A stretch of DNA of 64,000 nucleotides, from the NCBI RefSeq assembly GCF_011683955.1, contig NZ_JAAQPI010000001.1, positions 930,001-994,000 on the forward strand. Direction: 5' to 3'. This document shows, in pieces, positions 8,546 to 16,378 of the stretch. A program made the translations under genes and the position numbers. The notes under the pieces are model-generated. The model had not been told where the DNA came from and searched no databases. It saw nothing but the letters and a program-made list of their open reading frames with translations. Every line of letters starts with the position of its first letter. Positions within the stretch are counted from its first letter, which is position 1. This stretch comes from Pseudomaricurvus alkylphenolicus (lineage in GTDB: Bacteria > Pseudomonadota > Gammaproteobacteria > Pseudomonadales > Cellvibrionaceae).

Positions 8546-9697
8546 ATGCCCGCCCTGCACAATTGCCATAATATTTCCGATTTGCGCAAGCGCGCCAAAC
8601 GCAAGTTGCCGGCGCCGATGTTTCATTACATTGATGGTGGCTCCGACGATGAGTGGACACTCAGGCGCAATACCGAGGCCTTTGACGACTACGAGCTAAT
8701 GCCCAGTTATCTGAAAGATATTGAGAGTATCGACCTCAAGACTAAAGTGTTGGGCACGGAGTTGGATCTGCCGTTCTTTTTGTCGCCGACGGGTATGTCG
8801 CGACTCTTCCACCACGAAAAAGAGCTCGGGGCCTGCCGCGCTGCTCACAAGTTCGGCACCATGTACAGTTTGTCTACCCTGGCCACCACCAGTCTGGAAG
8901 AGGTGGGTGCAGCCACGCCGGGACCAAAAATGTTCCAGATCTATATTTTGAAAGACCGGGAGCTGACCAGAGAATTTGTGCAGCGCTGCAAAGACAGTGG
9001 TTACCAGGCGCTGTGCCTTACCGTCGACACTCCGCTGGCCGGCAATCGGGAGCGTGATCTCTATAACGGTATGACCATGCCGCCCAAGATCAATGCCCGC
9101 AACTTTTTCAGTTACGGTTTTAGCTTCGAGTGGTTGATCAATCTGGCGCTCAATCCCGACTTTAAACTCGCCAATGTTGCCCACCGGGTGGATGCCCTGG
9201 GTAAAGGCGCTCTCGCCTTGATTGACTATGTGAATGGCCAGTTCGATCGCACGGTTACCTGGGAGGATGCTGCCTGGCTGGCCGAGCAATGGGACGGGCC
9301 GTTTGTGATCAAGGGGGTTCAGTCCCCAGCGGATGCCAGGCGCGCTCTGGATATCGGTGCCTCCGCGTTGATGATCTCCAATCACGGTGGCCGCCAGTTG
9401 GAAGGGGCGCCCGCTCCCATAGATTGTATTGCGCCGATCCGCGATGCCGTTGGGAATCAGTTGGAATTGATCATGGATGGTGGCGTTCGCCGGGGCACTC
9501 ATGTTATTAAAGCACTGGCTCAAGGTGCCGACGCCTGTTCGATCGGTCGCCCCTACCTCTACGGTCTGGCCTCGGGTGGTCAACGTGGTGTTGAGCGGGC
9601 GCTGGAGTTACTGAAAACCGAGGTGGAGCGATCCATGGCGTTGTTGGGGGTGAACTCGATCGCGGAGCTGGGGCGGGAGCATCTGTTGCAACGGTAG
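8546..9697 (+). CDS. lldD: FMN-dependent alpha-hydroxy acid dehydrogenase, LldD-like
   Basis: This is a TIM-barrel flavoprotein of the lactate/mandelate/glycolate oxidase family, oxidising L-2-hydroxy acids to 2-oxo acids and passing electrons to the membrane quinone pool. The proton-abstracting His lies in ISNHGGRQLEG, FMN phosphate contacts in MDGGVRRGTHVIKAL and IGRPYLYGL, and the N-terminal HYIDGGSDDEWTLRRN is typical. ATG at 8546 preceded by TGAGGATG is preferred over TTG at 8516, giving 383 residues, the size of E. coli LldD. L-lactate is the best guess; mandelate or another hydroxy acid remains possible. The upstream GntR/FCD gene supports the lld assignment. Confidence 0.85.
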   Translation: MPALHNCHNISDLRKRAKRKLPAPMFHYIDGGSDDEWTLRRNTEAFDDYELMPSYLKDIESIDLKTKVLGTELDLPFFLSPTGMSRLFHHEKELGACRAAHKFGTMYSLSTLATTSLEEVGAATPGPKMFQIYILKDRELTREFVQRCKDSGYQALCLTVDTPLAGNRERDLYNGMTMPPKINARNFFSYGFSFEWLINLALNPDFKLANVAHRVDALGKGALALIDYVNGQFDRTVTWEDAAWLAEQWDGPFVIKGVQSPADARRALDIGASALMISNHGGRQLEGAPAPIDCIAPIRDAVGNQLELIMDGGVRRGTHVIKALAQGADACSIGRPYLYGLASGGQRGVERALELLKTEVERSMALLGVNSIAELGREHLLQR

Positions 9698-9719
9698 GCG
9701 CAAATGATTGGGAGGGTGA

Positions 9720-10619
9720 GTGGAGAAAAACCAAAAACAGGCGTACTGGCTGGCGATTATTGCGGTACTTTTATGGTCTACGGTTGCCACGGCGTTCAAG
9801 ATCACCCTCAACTACCTTACGCCGGTACAAATGGTGTTATTGGCCAGTGTGGTCTCTGCAGTGGCGTTGTTTGCGGTGGTCGCCTGGCAGGGTAATCTTA
9901 AACGGCTTCCGGAGTATCTTCGCCAGCGGCCACTGTTTTACCTCTGCCTCGGGCTCATCAATCCCTTTATCTATTATCTGGTTCTTTTTAAGGCCTATCA
10001 GCTGTTGCCGGCCTCACAGGCGCAGCCATTGAATTACAGTTGGGCGATTACCCTGACGGTGATGTCTGCGATTTTTTTGGGGCAAAAAATTCGCAGCAAG
10101 GATTGGATTGCCTGTGGCTTGGGGTATTCCGGGGTGGTGGTGATTGCGACCCAAGGCGATTTGTTGCAGCTGCAGTTTGATAACCCACTGGGCGTAGGCT
10201 TGGCACTGCTGAGTACGCTGCTATGGGCAAGTTACTGGATTCTGAATACACGCAATGCCGGCGACCCCGTCGCGGGGTTGAGTCTAGCGTTCTTGCTGTC
10301 GCTGCCTTTTTCTGCCGCAGCCTGTTGGTGGCTGGACGGTTGGCCCAGTCTCAACATCGCGTCGGCACTGGGCGTGATCTATATCGGTTTGTTTGAAATG
10401 GGCATTACGTTTGTTTTCTGGCTGCTGGCAATGAAGAAAGCGCAACACACCGCGCGCATCAGCAATCTGATTTTCGGATCACCCTTCATTTCGTTGATTC
10501 TGTTGGCCACAATTATTGGTGAGTCCATACACCCGTCGACGTTGGTGGGTTTGGGGCTGATAGTAGCGGGATTGGTTTGGCAGAATCGCGGCGGTTCACG
10601 AGACGTCAGTGCTCAGTAG
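9720..10619 (+). CDS. EamA/DMT family membrane transporter
   Basis: This is a 299-residue protein with ten hydrophobic segments in two EamA repeats (residues about 8-140 and 150-290), the drug/metabolite transporter fold. Typical motifs are ALLWSTVATAFKI in the first helix, AQPLNYSWAIT near helix 4, and LGVIYIGLFEMGITFVFWLL in the second half. It starts with GTG 22 bp after lldD, so it belongs to the same operon. Members export or import amino acids and other small metabolites; a link to hydroxy-acid metabolism is inferred from position only. Confidence 0.85.
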   Translation: MEKNQKQAYWLAIIAVLLWSTVATAFKITLNYLTPVQMVLLASVVSAVALFAVVAWQGNLKRLPEYLRQRPLFYLCLGLINPFIYYLVLFKAYQLLPASQAQPLNYSWAITLTVMSAIFLGQKIRSKDWIACGLGYSGVVVIATQGDLLQLQFDNPLGVGLALLSTLLWASYWILNTRNAGDPVAGLSLAFLLSLPFSAAACWWLDGWPSLNIASALGVIYIGLFEMGITFVFWLLAMKKAQHTARISNLIFGSPFISLILLATIIGESIHPSTLVGLGLIVAGLVWQNRGGSRDVSAQ

Positions 10620-10657
10620 CAGCGGGCGACCACGGCCGGTCGCCCACGGGCTGCTAC
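10616..10657. terminator. Two-tier hairpin between convergent genes
   Basis: GTAGCAGC (10616-10623) pairs with GCTGCTAC (10650-10657), and inside it GGGCGACC (10624-10631) pairs with GGTCGCCC (10638-10645). It starts within the EamA stop codon and lies before the end of the convergent dgcA gene. No T-tract follows on either strand, so a processing or termination role is uncertain. Confidence 0.4.
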
Positions 10658-10697
10658 AGTGGTTAGGCTTAATGTCGTGCTATTTTTCTGCTGCGCC

Positions 10698-11672
10698 TTA
10701 GCCCCACAGTGCCGGCGTCAATCCGGTCACCAATCCGTCTTCATAACTCATGGGGTGCTCACGGTCTTCGCTCAAAAAGAGCGCCCCGTCCAGGTCGACG
10801 TATTCGCACAGCTGGGCAATCACAAAGGCGGGCGCCATTCCCAGTGAGGTGCCCATCATATTGCCCACCATCAGCTTTAGCCCTTTGTCAGTGGCTTGAC
10901 GGGCCAGCTTCAGGGCCTCTGTAAGGCCACCGGTTTTGTCGAGCTTGATATTGATCATCTGGTAACGGCGGGAAGCTTGCTCCAGTTCGCTGGTATCGAG
11001 ACAGGACTCATCCGCGCAAAGGGTGATAGGGGAGTCGTAGTCCTCCAGATCAGCGTCTTCTCCACGAGGTAGTGGTTGTTCGATCATTTTGATACCCAGC
11101 GCCTTGAATCTGGGCGCTAACTCCACCAGTTGCTCGAAAGTCCAGCCCTGATTCACATCGACAACGATACTGGCGTCCGGGCGGGCTTCGCAAACGGCGG
11201 AGATACGCTCCATTGCCCGTTCGCCGTTGAGTTTGACTTTGATGTTTTTTACCGTCATGGCGCGGGCTTTTGCCGCCATAACTTCCGGCGTATCAATGCC
11301 GATGGTGTTGACGGTGTGGATTTCTTTTTGCGTTACATTACTCAGTTCGAAGATGGATGTACCCGCCCGTTTGGCTTCCAGATCCCAGAGCGCGCTGTCA
11401 ATCGCATTGCGGGCGCCGCCATGGGGCAAGAGCGTTAACAGTTGCTCGCGGTTTGCGCCGGACTCCAAGGCGGAGCGCACGGACTCTGCATCTCTCAACA
11501 TGGAGTCGCCGTTTTCGCCCAGATAGTAAACCCCGGTGGCTTCGCCGCGACCCACGACGCCGTTTTCGGAAATAGTGACAAACAGGATATTGGTATTGGT
11601 CCAGGTATGGCCGGTGATGGAGAAGGGCTCTTTCAGTGGCCAGGATTGCACTTCAAATGTAAAGGTTCGCAT
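10698..11672 (-). CDS. dgcA: N-acetyl-D-glutamate racemase, enolase superfamily
   Basis: The 324-residue enzyme has the muconate-lactonizing/dipeptide epimerase signature of the enolase superfamily: the KVK acid/base pair at Lys145 and Lys147, the Mg ligands Asp172 (VDVNQ), Glu198 (IEQP) and Asp221 (CADES), and the opposite catalytic Lys in NIKLDKTGG. On sequence alone it could be an L-Ala-D/L-Glu epimerase. The adjacent DUF1611 gene, 9 bp upstream in the same direction, makes it DgcA of the DgcN-DgcA pathway, in which N-acetylated D-glutamate is racemised to the L form. It is cytoplasmic. Confidence 0.82.
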   Translation of the reverse strand: MRTFTFEVQSWPLKEPFSITGHTWTNTNILFVTISENGVVGRGEATGVYYLGENGDSMLRDAESVRSALESGANREQLLTLLPHGGARNAIDSALWDLEAKRAGTSIFELSNVTQKEIHTVNTIGIDTPEVMAAKARAMTVKNIKVKLNGERAMERISAVCEARPDASIVVDVNQGWTFEQLVELAPRFKALGIKMIEQPLPRGEDADLEDYDSPITLCADESCLDTSELEQASRRYQMINIKLDKTGGLTEALKLARQATDKGLKLMVGNMMGTSLGMAPAFVIAQLCEYVDLDGALFLSEDREHPMSYEDGLVTGLTPALWG

Positions 11673-11681
11673 TTGGGGCTC

Positions 11682-12710
11682 CTATTGGAATTCTGTGAAA
11701 AGACGGTCGATGATTCGATCGCAACCATCGGCAATGGGGTCGACGCAGGGCAGATTCAGTTCGGCTTCCAGGGTAGCCAGATAATCGCCACGGTCCGCTT
11801 CGGTGAGTTTGGTGGTGTTTACACTGACGCCGATGCAGCGTACGGCCGGATTGGTGAGTTGTGCGCAACGCAGGTTCAAATCAATACACGCTTGCAGCGT
11901 GGGAGTGGGCAGCTGTGGTGCAGAGGCGATAAATTCGCGGCCGACCTCGTGGCACACCACAATGGCGTCCGGCTGCGAGCCGTGCAGCAAACCCAGGCTG
12001 ACACCAGCGTAGGAGGGGTTAAATAGAGAGCCTTGGCCCTCGATCACGTCCCAATGGTCCGGGTGATTCGCCGGCGATACCACTTCGGCTGCGCCTGCGA
12101 CAAAGTCGGCAACCACCGTATCGATGGGCACGCCAGTACCGGCGATCATGATGCCGGTCTGGCCAGTGGCTCTGAAGGTGGCATCCATTCCTCGCGCCTG
12201 CATCGCCTTCGCCAGCGACAGGGCGGAGTACTTTTTGCCCACGGAACAGTCGATACCCACCATCAACAAACGCTTACCGGAGCGTTTAATGCCGGTGCCG
12301 ATGGGCAGACTTTCTGCAGGGGTTCTAACATTGATCAGTGATGCGCCGGACTGCCTGGCGGCGGTTTCGACACCGGGCAGGCTTTCCAGTCGCACATGCA
12401 AGCCGCTGACGATGTCCATCCCGGCGGCTGCCGCTTCTTCCAGCACCGCAACCCAATGGGGGCCGATAACGCCGCCGACAGGCGCAACGCCAATCACCAG
12501 GCTCTTAACACCGGCATCGACGGCCTGTTGCAGCGTCATATCCGGTACGCCCAGGCTCAATGGGTTGCCGGCAAAACGCAGCTGCCCGGCAACCCGCTCC
12601 GGGCACCATTGGGCGATACCCAGGCCGGTCTTGGCGTCTATGGTGTTGTCGGCGTCGCCGATAAAAATCAGGTAGGGGGACTTGAAGGTGGGGGTGGTCA
12701 ATGAGCTCAT
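11682..12710 (-). CDS. dgcN: DUF1611-family D-glutamate N-acetyltransferase
   Basis: This 342-residue protein is a clear DUF1611 member, with an N-terminal Rossmann-like half and a P-loop-containing half (GIDCSVGKKYS, residues 152-162). In marine bacteria this family was described as DgcN, which acetylates D-glutamate before DgcA racemises it. It is first in a two-gene operon with dgcA, and divergent from an HTH regulator with a small palindrome between them. A possible physiological source of D-Glu is peptidoglycan or other D-amino-acid-rich debris. Family membership is strong; the biochemical role rests on the published pathway. Confidence 0.83.
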   Translation of the reverse strand: MSSLTTPTFKSPYLIFIGDADNTIDAKTGLGIAQWCPERVAGQLRFAGNPLSLGVPDMTLQQAVDAGVKSLVIGVAPVGGVIGPHWVAVLEEAAAAGMDIVSGLHVRLESLPGVETAARQSGASLINVRTPAESLPIGTGIKRSGKRLLMVGIDCSVGKKYSALSLAKAMQARGMDATFRATGQTGIMIAGTGVPIDTVVADFVAGAAEVVSPANHPDHWDVIEGQGSLFNPSYAGVSLGLLHGSQPDAIVVCHEVGREFIASAPQLPTPTLQACIDLNLRCAQLTNPAVRCIGVSVNTTKLTEADRGDYLATLEAELNLPCVDPIADGCDRIIDRLFTEFQ

Positions 12711-12802
12711 GGTGATCGCATCCGGCTGTGAAGAGGGCTCATTAGATCAGCCATGGGCGGAATCCGGAATTTCGCGATCTGCTGCTCATTTGCGTTTTAT
12801 AG

Positions 12803-12815
12803 TGCTAAACTAGCA
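12803..12815. promoter_or_regulatory. Palindrome TGCTA-AAC-TAGCA in the dgcN/regulator intergenic region
   Basis: A perfect 5-3-5 inverted repeat lies 93 bp before the dgcN start and 27 bp before the divergent regulator start. TTGCG (12790-12794) and CGCAA (12824-12828) form a second, wider inverted pair around it. It is a plausible operator for the neighbouring HTH protein. Confidence 0.4.
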
Positions 12816-12841
12816 TCAAGTAGCGCAAAATCGAGTGTTCG

Positions 12842-13780
12842 GTGGATATGAAAAAGCCTTTTACCGGCAGAGGGCCCTCAGCCAAAAAACAGCCTTCAAC
12901 CAATAAAGCGCCCTCAGCTCATAAAGAGCCTTCAGCCAATAAAGCGCCCTCAGCCGACAAGCCGCCCCTGGCAGAAAACCTGGAGCTGCTCTGCAGTTAC
13001 TATAAATCCACCTCCGAGGTCTGCCGTCGGCTGGGTATCAACCGCTCCCAATTCAACAAATACCTTAATGGCAGCAGTCAGCCGTCTCGAAACACCCTGC
13101 ACAAGCTTTGCAATTTTTTCGGGGTGGAACCTCACGAAATCTATTTGCCTGCCCATCAGTTTGCCAACATCGTACAAGTGCGGCCCAGACACGACGTGCA
13201 ACCACAGGAGTTGCCCGAGCACGTAAAAGTACTGGAACAACTTCAGGAACAGAGTCTGGGCAGCCTCGACAAATACACCGGTTTTTACTTCGAGTACTAC
13301 TATTCCATGTCATTTCCGGGGCAGATCCTGCGCTCGTTGATTCATATCGACCAGCGCGACGGCAACACTTACTTCGATCGCTATGAGCGTCTTAAAGAAC
13401 GCCATCAATCGCGAGCGGATACGGGCTTTAACTGCCACTACCAAGGCGTGGTTTTTCATCTGGTTGACCGACTGTTTATGGTGGATTGCGAATCCTTGAC
13501 CAAGAACGAAATTACGCAAACGATCCTCTACCCCAGCTACAAAAGCCGTATGACCTATTTGACAGGTTTAAAGCTGGGCGTGGCCGCGCAGTTTCATCGC
13601 ACGCCGGTTTGTGTGCGTGTGGTTTACGAAGTGCTGGGTAAAAACGTGAACGTGCGAGCGGCACTGAAGATGTGTGGTCTGTTTGAACCTCAAAGTGAGG
13701 AAATCGCTGATGAGGTGAAACAATTGCTGGCGGTGCAGACGCAGGGGGATGAGTATTACTTTATGGCCAATACGCCGTGA
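12842..13780 (+). CDS. Cro/C1-type HTH regulator with hexapeptide-repeat N-terminus
   Basis: The 312-residue protein has a basic, low-complexity leader (residues 12-41) of five PS-[AT]-x-K-x hexapeptides, then a Cro/C1-type helix-turn-helix at about 47-100 (SEVCRRLGINRSQFNKYLNG, then SRNTLHKLCNFFGVEPHEIY). The C-terminal 200 residues (YTGFYFEYYYSMSFPGQI onward) look like a ligand-sensing domain I cannot name. GTG at 12842 or ATG at 12848 are both possible. It is divergent from dgcN and probably controls the dgcNA operon; known DgcR regulators are, as far as I recall, of a different family. Confidence 0.75.
   Translation: MDMKKPFTGRGPSAKKQPSTNKAPSAHKEPSANKAPSADKPPLAENLELLCSYYKSTSEVCRRLGINRSQFNKYLNGSSQPSRNTLHKLCNFFGVEPHEIYLPAHQFANIVQVRPRHDVQPQELPEHVKVLEQLQEQSLGSLDKYTGFYFEYYYSMSFPGQILRSLIHIDQRDGNTYFDRYERLKERHQSRADTGFNCHYQGVVFHLVDRLFMVDCESLTKNEITQTILYPSYKSRMTYLTGLKLGVAAQFHRTPVCVRVVYEVLGKNVNVRAALKMCGLFEPQSEEIADEVKQLLAVQTQGDEYYFMANTP
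12875..12964 (+). repeat. Five tandem 18-bp units inside the HTH regulator gene
   Basis: Units start at 12875, 12893, 12911, 12929 and 12947 and encode PS-x-x-K-x hexapeptides. Units 2 and 4 (CCTTCAACC/CCTTCAGCC ending AATAAAGCG) are almost identical. Slippage would alter the length of the flexible leader without breaking the frame. Confidence 0.8.
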
Positions 13781-13836
13781 CCGTCATGCCAGCTTTTGCC
13801 GTCATGACAGTTCACTCTATGCCGCAGAGCGACGGA

Positions 13837-16110
13837 TTAATAGTGATAACCGACTGTCACCCCATAAGTACGCGGCGCGCCATAAATAGCCGCGCCGCCA
13901 TTCAGGTTGTTGTAGGTCCGTGAACTTTCGTACAAGTGATCGGTAAGGTTTTGCCCCCAGGCCGCCACATACCATTTGCCACTGGCCGCACTCCAGGTGG
14001 CGCGGGCATTGATGTATTCATACTCACCACCCACCAGGAACGGATCTTTGGATTGCCCGAATTTTTGCTCATCCTGATACAGGTATTCGCCACGCAGGGT
14101 CAGGCTTCCGAGATCCCCCAGCGCGAAGGTGTATTGCGCACCTAGTGAGAGTTTCAGGTCCGGCGTGCGAATCAGGGATTGTCCCGAGAGATCCACCGGC
14201 TGACCAGTGACCAGATCCTGCGCGTTGCCGAAGTCTTCGTACTCGCTGTCGAGATAGGTGAGTGTCCAGTCCATTCGAAAGTGTTCGGAGATTGCCGCTT
14301 CGCCTTCAAACTCGATACCGAAAACTTCGGCTCCACCGGCGTTGCGAATAGGCAGGGTGCCGTTAACCGAATCGACAAAACGAACCTGCAGATCGTTGTA
14401 GTCGTAAAGGAAGGTCGACAGCGAACCGCGCATGCGATCACCCAGCATTGAACCCTTGATACCTATTTCATAGCTGGTGAGGGTCTCCGGATCAAACGAG
14501 CCCTGCGCACCTGCACCGGTGAAAAACGGGCTTACGATAACGCCAGGGTCGGAGGAGTTAAATCCGCCACTCTTGAAACCTTCGGAAACTGATGCGTAGA
14601 CCATCAGATCGCGGGTCATATCGTATTCCACCATCAGGCGACCGGTGACGTCCGACCATCGGTCGCTGTCTCTGGCGGTGCCGCTGCCGCTGGCATCGAG
14701 CCAGAAAGAGCCGGGCGGCAGACCGGCAAAACTGGAGGCATCAAACAGGTTATTGAGCAGTCCGCCGAAGGTATCAAAAGTTTTTTCTTCTTCGCTGTAG
14801 CGGGCTCCAAGTGTGACACGCCATTCCTCTGAGGCGTTATAGGTGAGTTCGCCAAACGCAGCGAAGGCCTCGGTTTCATTGGTGGAAACGAAACTGGTCA
14901 GGCCGACACAGGGCGCTGGCTGACCGGTACCAAGACAGGCCGCGTCCGGCTGGCTGTATTGGAAGTCCAGGGTCGAGTCATTATCTTCGTGGTAATAGTA
15001 AAGGCCGGAAATCAGCTGCAGTTTGTCGCCAATAGGCGTGGACAGCTGAAACTCCTGCGACACCATTTCGGAGTCTTCGATAAAGATGTTAAAGCCGGTA
15101 TTGAGATTGGTGCCGTCGGTGTCAAAGGTGCTGGAGGCGTCGATGTCCCGCACAGAAGTGAGTGACTTCAGAGCGATCTCGCCAAGTGCCCAGTTCAACT
15201 CCAGTGAAACGGCATCGGTAGCGGCCGTATTATCGCCCGGGGCGTAGTCGTTGTTGACCTGGAACGGGTCGGACGGCTCTTCCAGTGCGGCGAGGGTATT
15301 GGGGCCACGCAGAATATTCTTATAGGCCTGATTGCCCACGGCGTCGTTTTCGTAGTCGTTGTAGCGAAGAATCGCTTCAAAGTTATCCGTGGGTCGATAC
15401 ACGAAGGTCAATGCGACGCTTTCAGAATCTTCACCATCAAGTACTTTGTCAAGATAGACATTCTCGAAATAGCTTTCACGTTGCTGTACGGAGTAGCTGG
15501 CGCGGGCATAGAGTTTGTCCTCGATCAACTCACCGGATACTGCCAATGCGATGCCTTGCTTATCGTAGTTACCACCATCGAGGCGGCCGGAGAACTCAAA
15601 CTCATCGGAGGGTTGTTTGTGGATGACATTGATGGCACCACCGGTGGCGTTACGACCGTACAAAGTGCCCTGTGGACCACGCAGTACTTCGACGCGTTCC
15701 ACGTCGATGAAGTCCTGAAAGGCCACCACATGCCGCGCCACATAGGCGCCGTTGTGGTATACCGCCACACTCGGGTCGATGCCCGCTCCCAGCAGGTTGG
15801 AGCCAATCCCACGGATATAAAGAGAACCACCGCCACCGCGGCTGGGTTCTACCGAGAGACCGGGGGTAAAGTTGGCCAGATCCAGCACGTTCTCGATGCC
15901 GGAGGCGTCCAGCTTCTCGGCCGAAAAAGCGGACAGCGAAGCGGGTACGTCCAATAGGCTCTGTTCACGCTTCTGTGCGGTAACCACAATTTCTTCCAGC
16001 TGGAAGCCTTCATCGGCGGAGGCATTGATTGAGCCAAGCAGGGCTCCGGCCGTTATTGAGGCCAGCAGCGCGGCTCGGGAGCACAGTGCATTGGGGGGGA
16101 TTAACATCAT
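13837..16110 (-). CDS. TonB-dependent outer-membrane receptor
   Basis: This 757-residue receptor has a signal peptide (to about residue 33), the TonB box plus plug start FQLEEIVVTAQKREQSL, plug motifs IRGIGSN and VLRGPQGTLYGRNATGGAINV, a 22-strand barrel and an aromatic C-terminus (VGYHY). It transports a bulky nutrient into the periplasm using proton motive force. The SD GAGGAG sits only 3 nt before the ATG at 16110 but 6 nt before the ATG at 16107, so the second Met is the likelier start. It is divergent from the GGT-like lipoprotein gene. The substrate is unknown; the plug type is common for TonB receptors of catabolic loci rather than classical siderophore receptors. Confidence 0.92.
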   Translation of the reverse strand: MMLIPPNALCSRAALLASITAGALLGSINASADEGFQLEEIVVTAQKREQSLLDVPASLSAFSAEKLDASGIENVLDLANFTPGLSVEPSRGGGGSLYIRGIGSNLLGAGIDPSVAVYHNGAYVARHVVAFQDFIDVERVEVLRGPQGTLYGRNATGGAINVIHKQPSDEFEFSGRLDGGNYDKQGIALAVSGELIEDKLYARASYSVQQRESYFENVYLDKVLDGEDSESVALTFVYRPTDNFEAILRYNDYENDAVGNQAYKNILRGPNTLAALEEPSDPFQVNNDYAPGDNTAATDAVSLELNWALGEIALKSLTSVRDIDASSTFDTDGTNLNTGFNIFIEDSEMVSQEFQLSTPIGDKLQLISGLYYYHEDNDSTLDFQYSQPDAACLGTGQPAPCVGLTSFVSTNETEAFAAFGELTYNASEEWRVTLGARYSEEEKTFDTFGGLLNNLFDASSFAGLPPGSFWLDASGSGTARDSDRWSDVTGRLMVEYDMTRDLMVYASVSEGFKSGGFNSSDPGVIVSPFFTGAGAQGSFDPETLTSYEIGIKGSMLGDRMRGSLSTFLYDYNDLQVRFVDSVNGTLPIRNAGGAEVFGIEFEGEAAISEHFRMDWTLTYLDSEYEDFGNAQDLVTGQPVDLSGQSLIRTPDLKLSLGAQYTFALGDLGSLTLRGEYLYQDEQKFGQSKDPFLVGGEYEYINARATWSAASGKWYVAAWGQNLTDHLYESSRTYNNLNGGAAIYGAPRTYGVTVGYHY

Positions 16111-16258
16111 CTTCTCCTCGTAGGATTATTATAATGGATCTGCGTATCGGTGACGGCTTTCAAATTAGCACTTCTGTGCTCCCGGCAATGGGGCTATTGG
16201 CACAAAGTTCGGGGCAAACACCACCTTTTAATCCGAGCGCTTCAATTTGGGTGTCTTT

Positions 16259-16272
16259 ACCTTTGTAAAGGT
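16259..16272. promoter_or_regulatory. Palindrome ACCTTT-GT-AAAGGT between receptor and GGT-like gene
   Basis: A perfect 14-bp palindrome lies in the 268-bp divergent promoter region, 107 bp upstream of the GGT-like start. No cognate regulator gene is adjacent. The rest of that region shows no other clear motif. Confidence 0.35.
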
Positions 16273-16378
16273 GCCAATTGCCCGATTATTTGTCCTGCTC
16301 CCCCCATTCTCACTGGTTTTGAGAGCCTACTATTGTTTGGGAAATCATTGATCAACCATAGCGAATGAGTACAGAAGT

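Noticed and set aside
8696-9583. Open frame of 295 codons on the minus strand
   Set aside because: Antisense to the LldD-like gene with intact FMN motifs; no family features.
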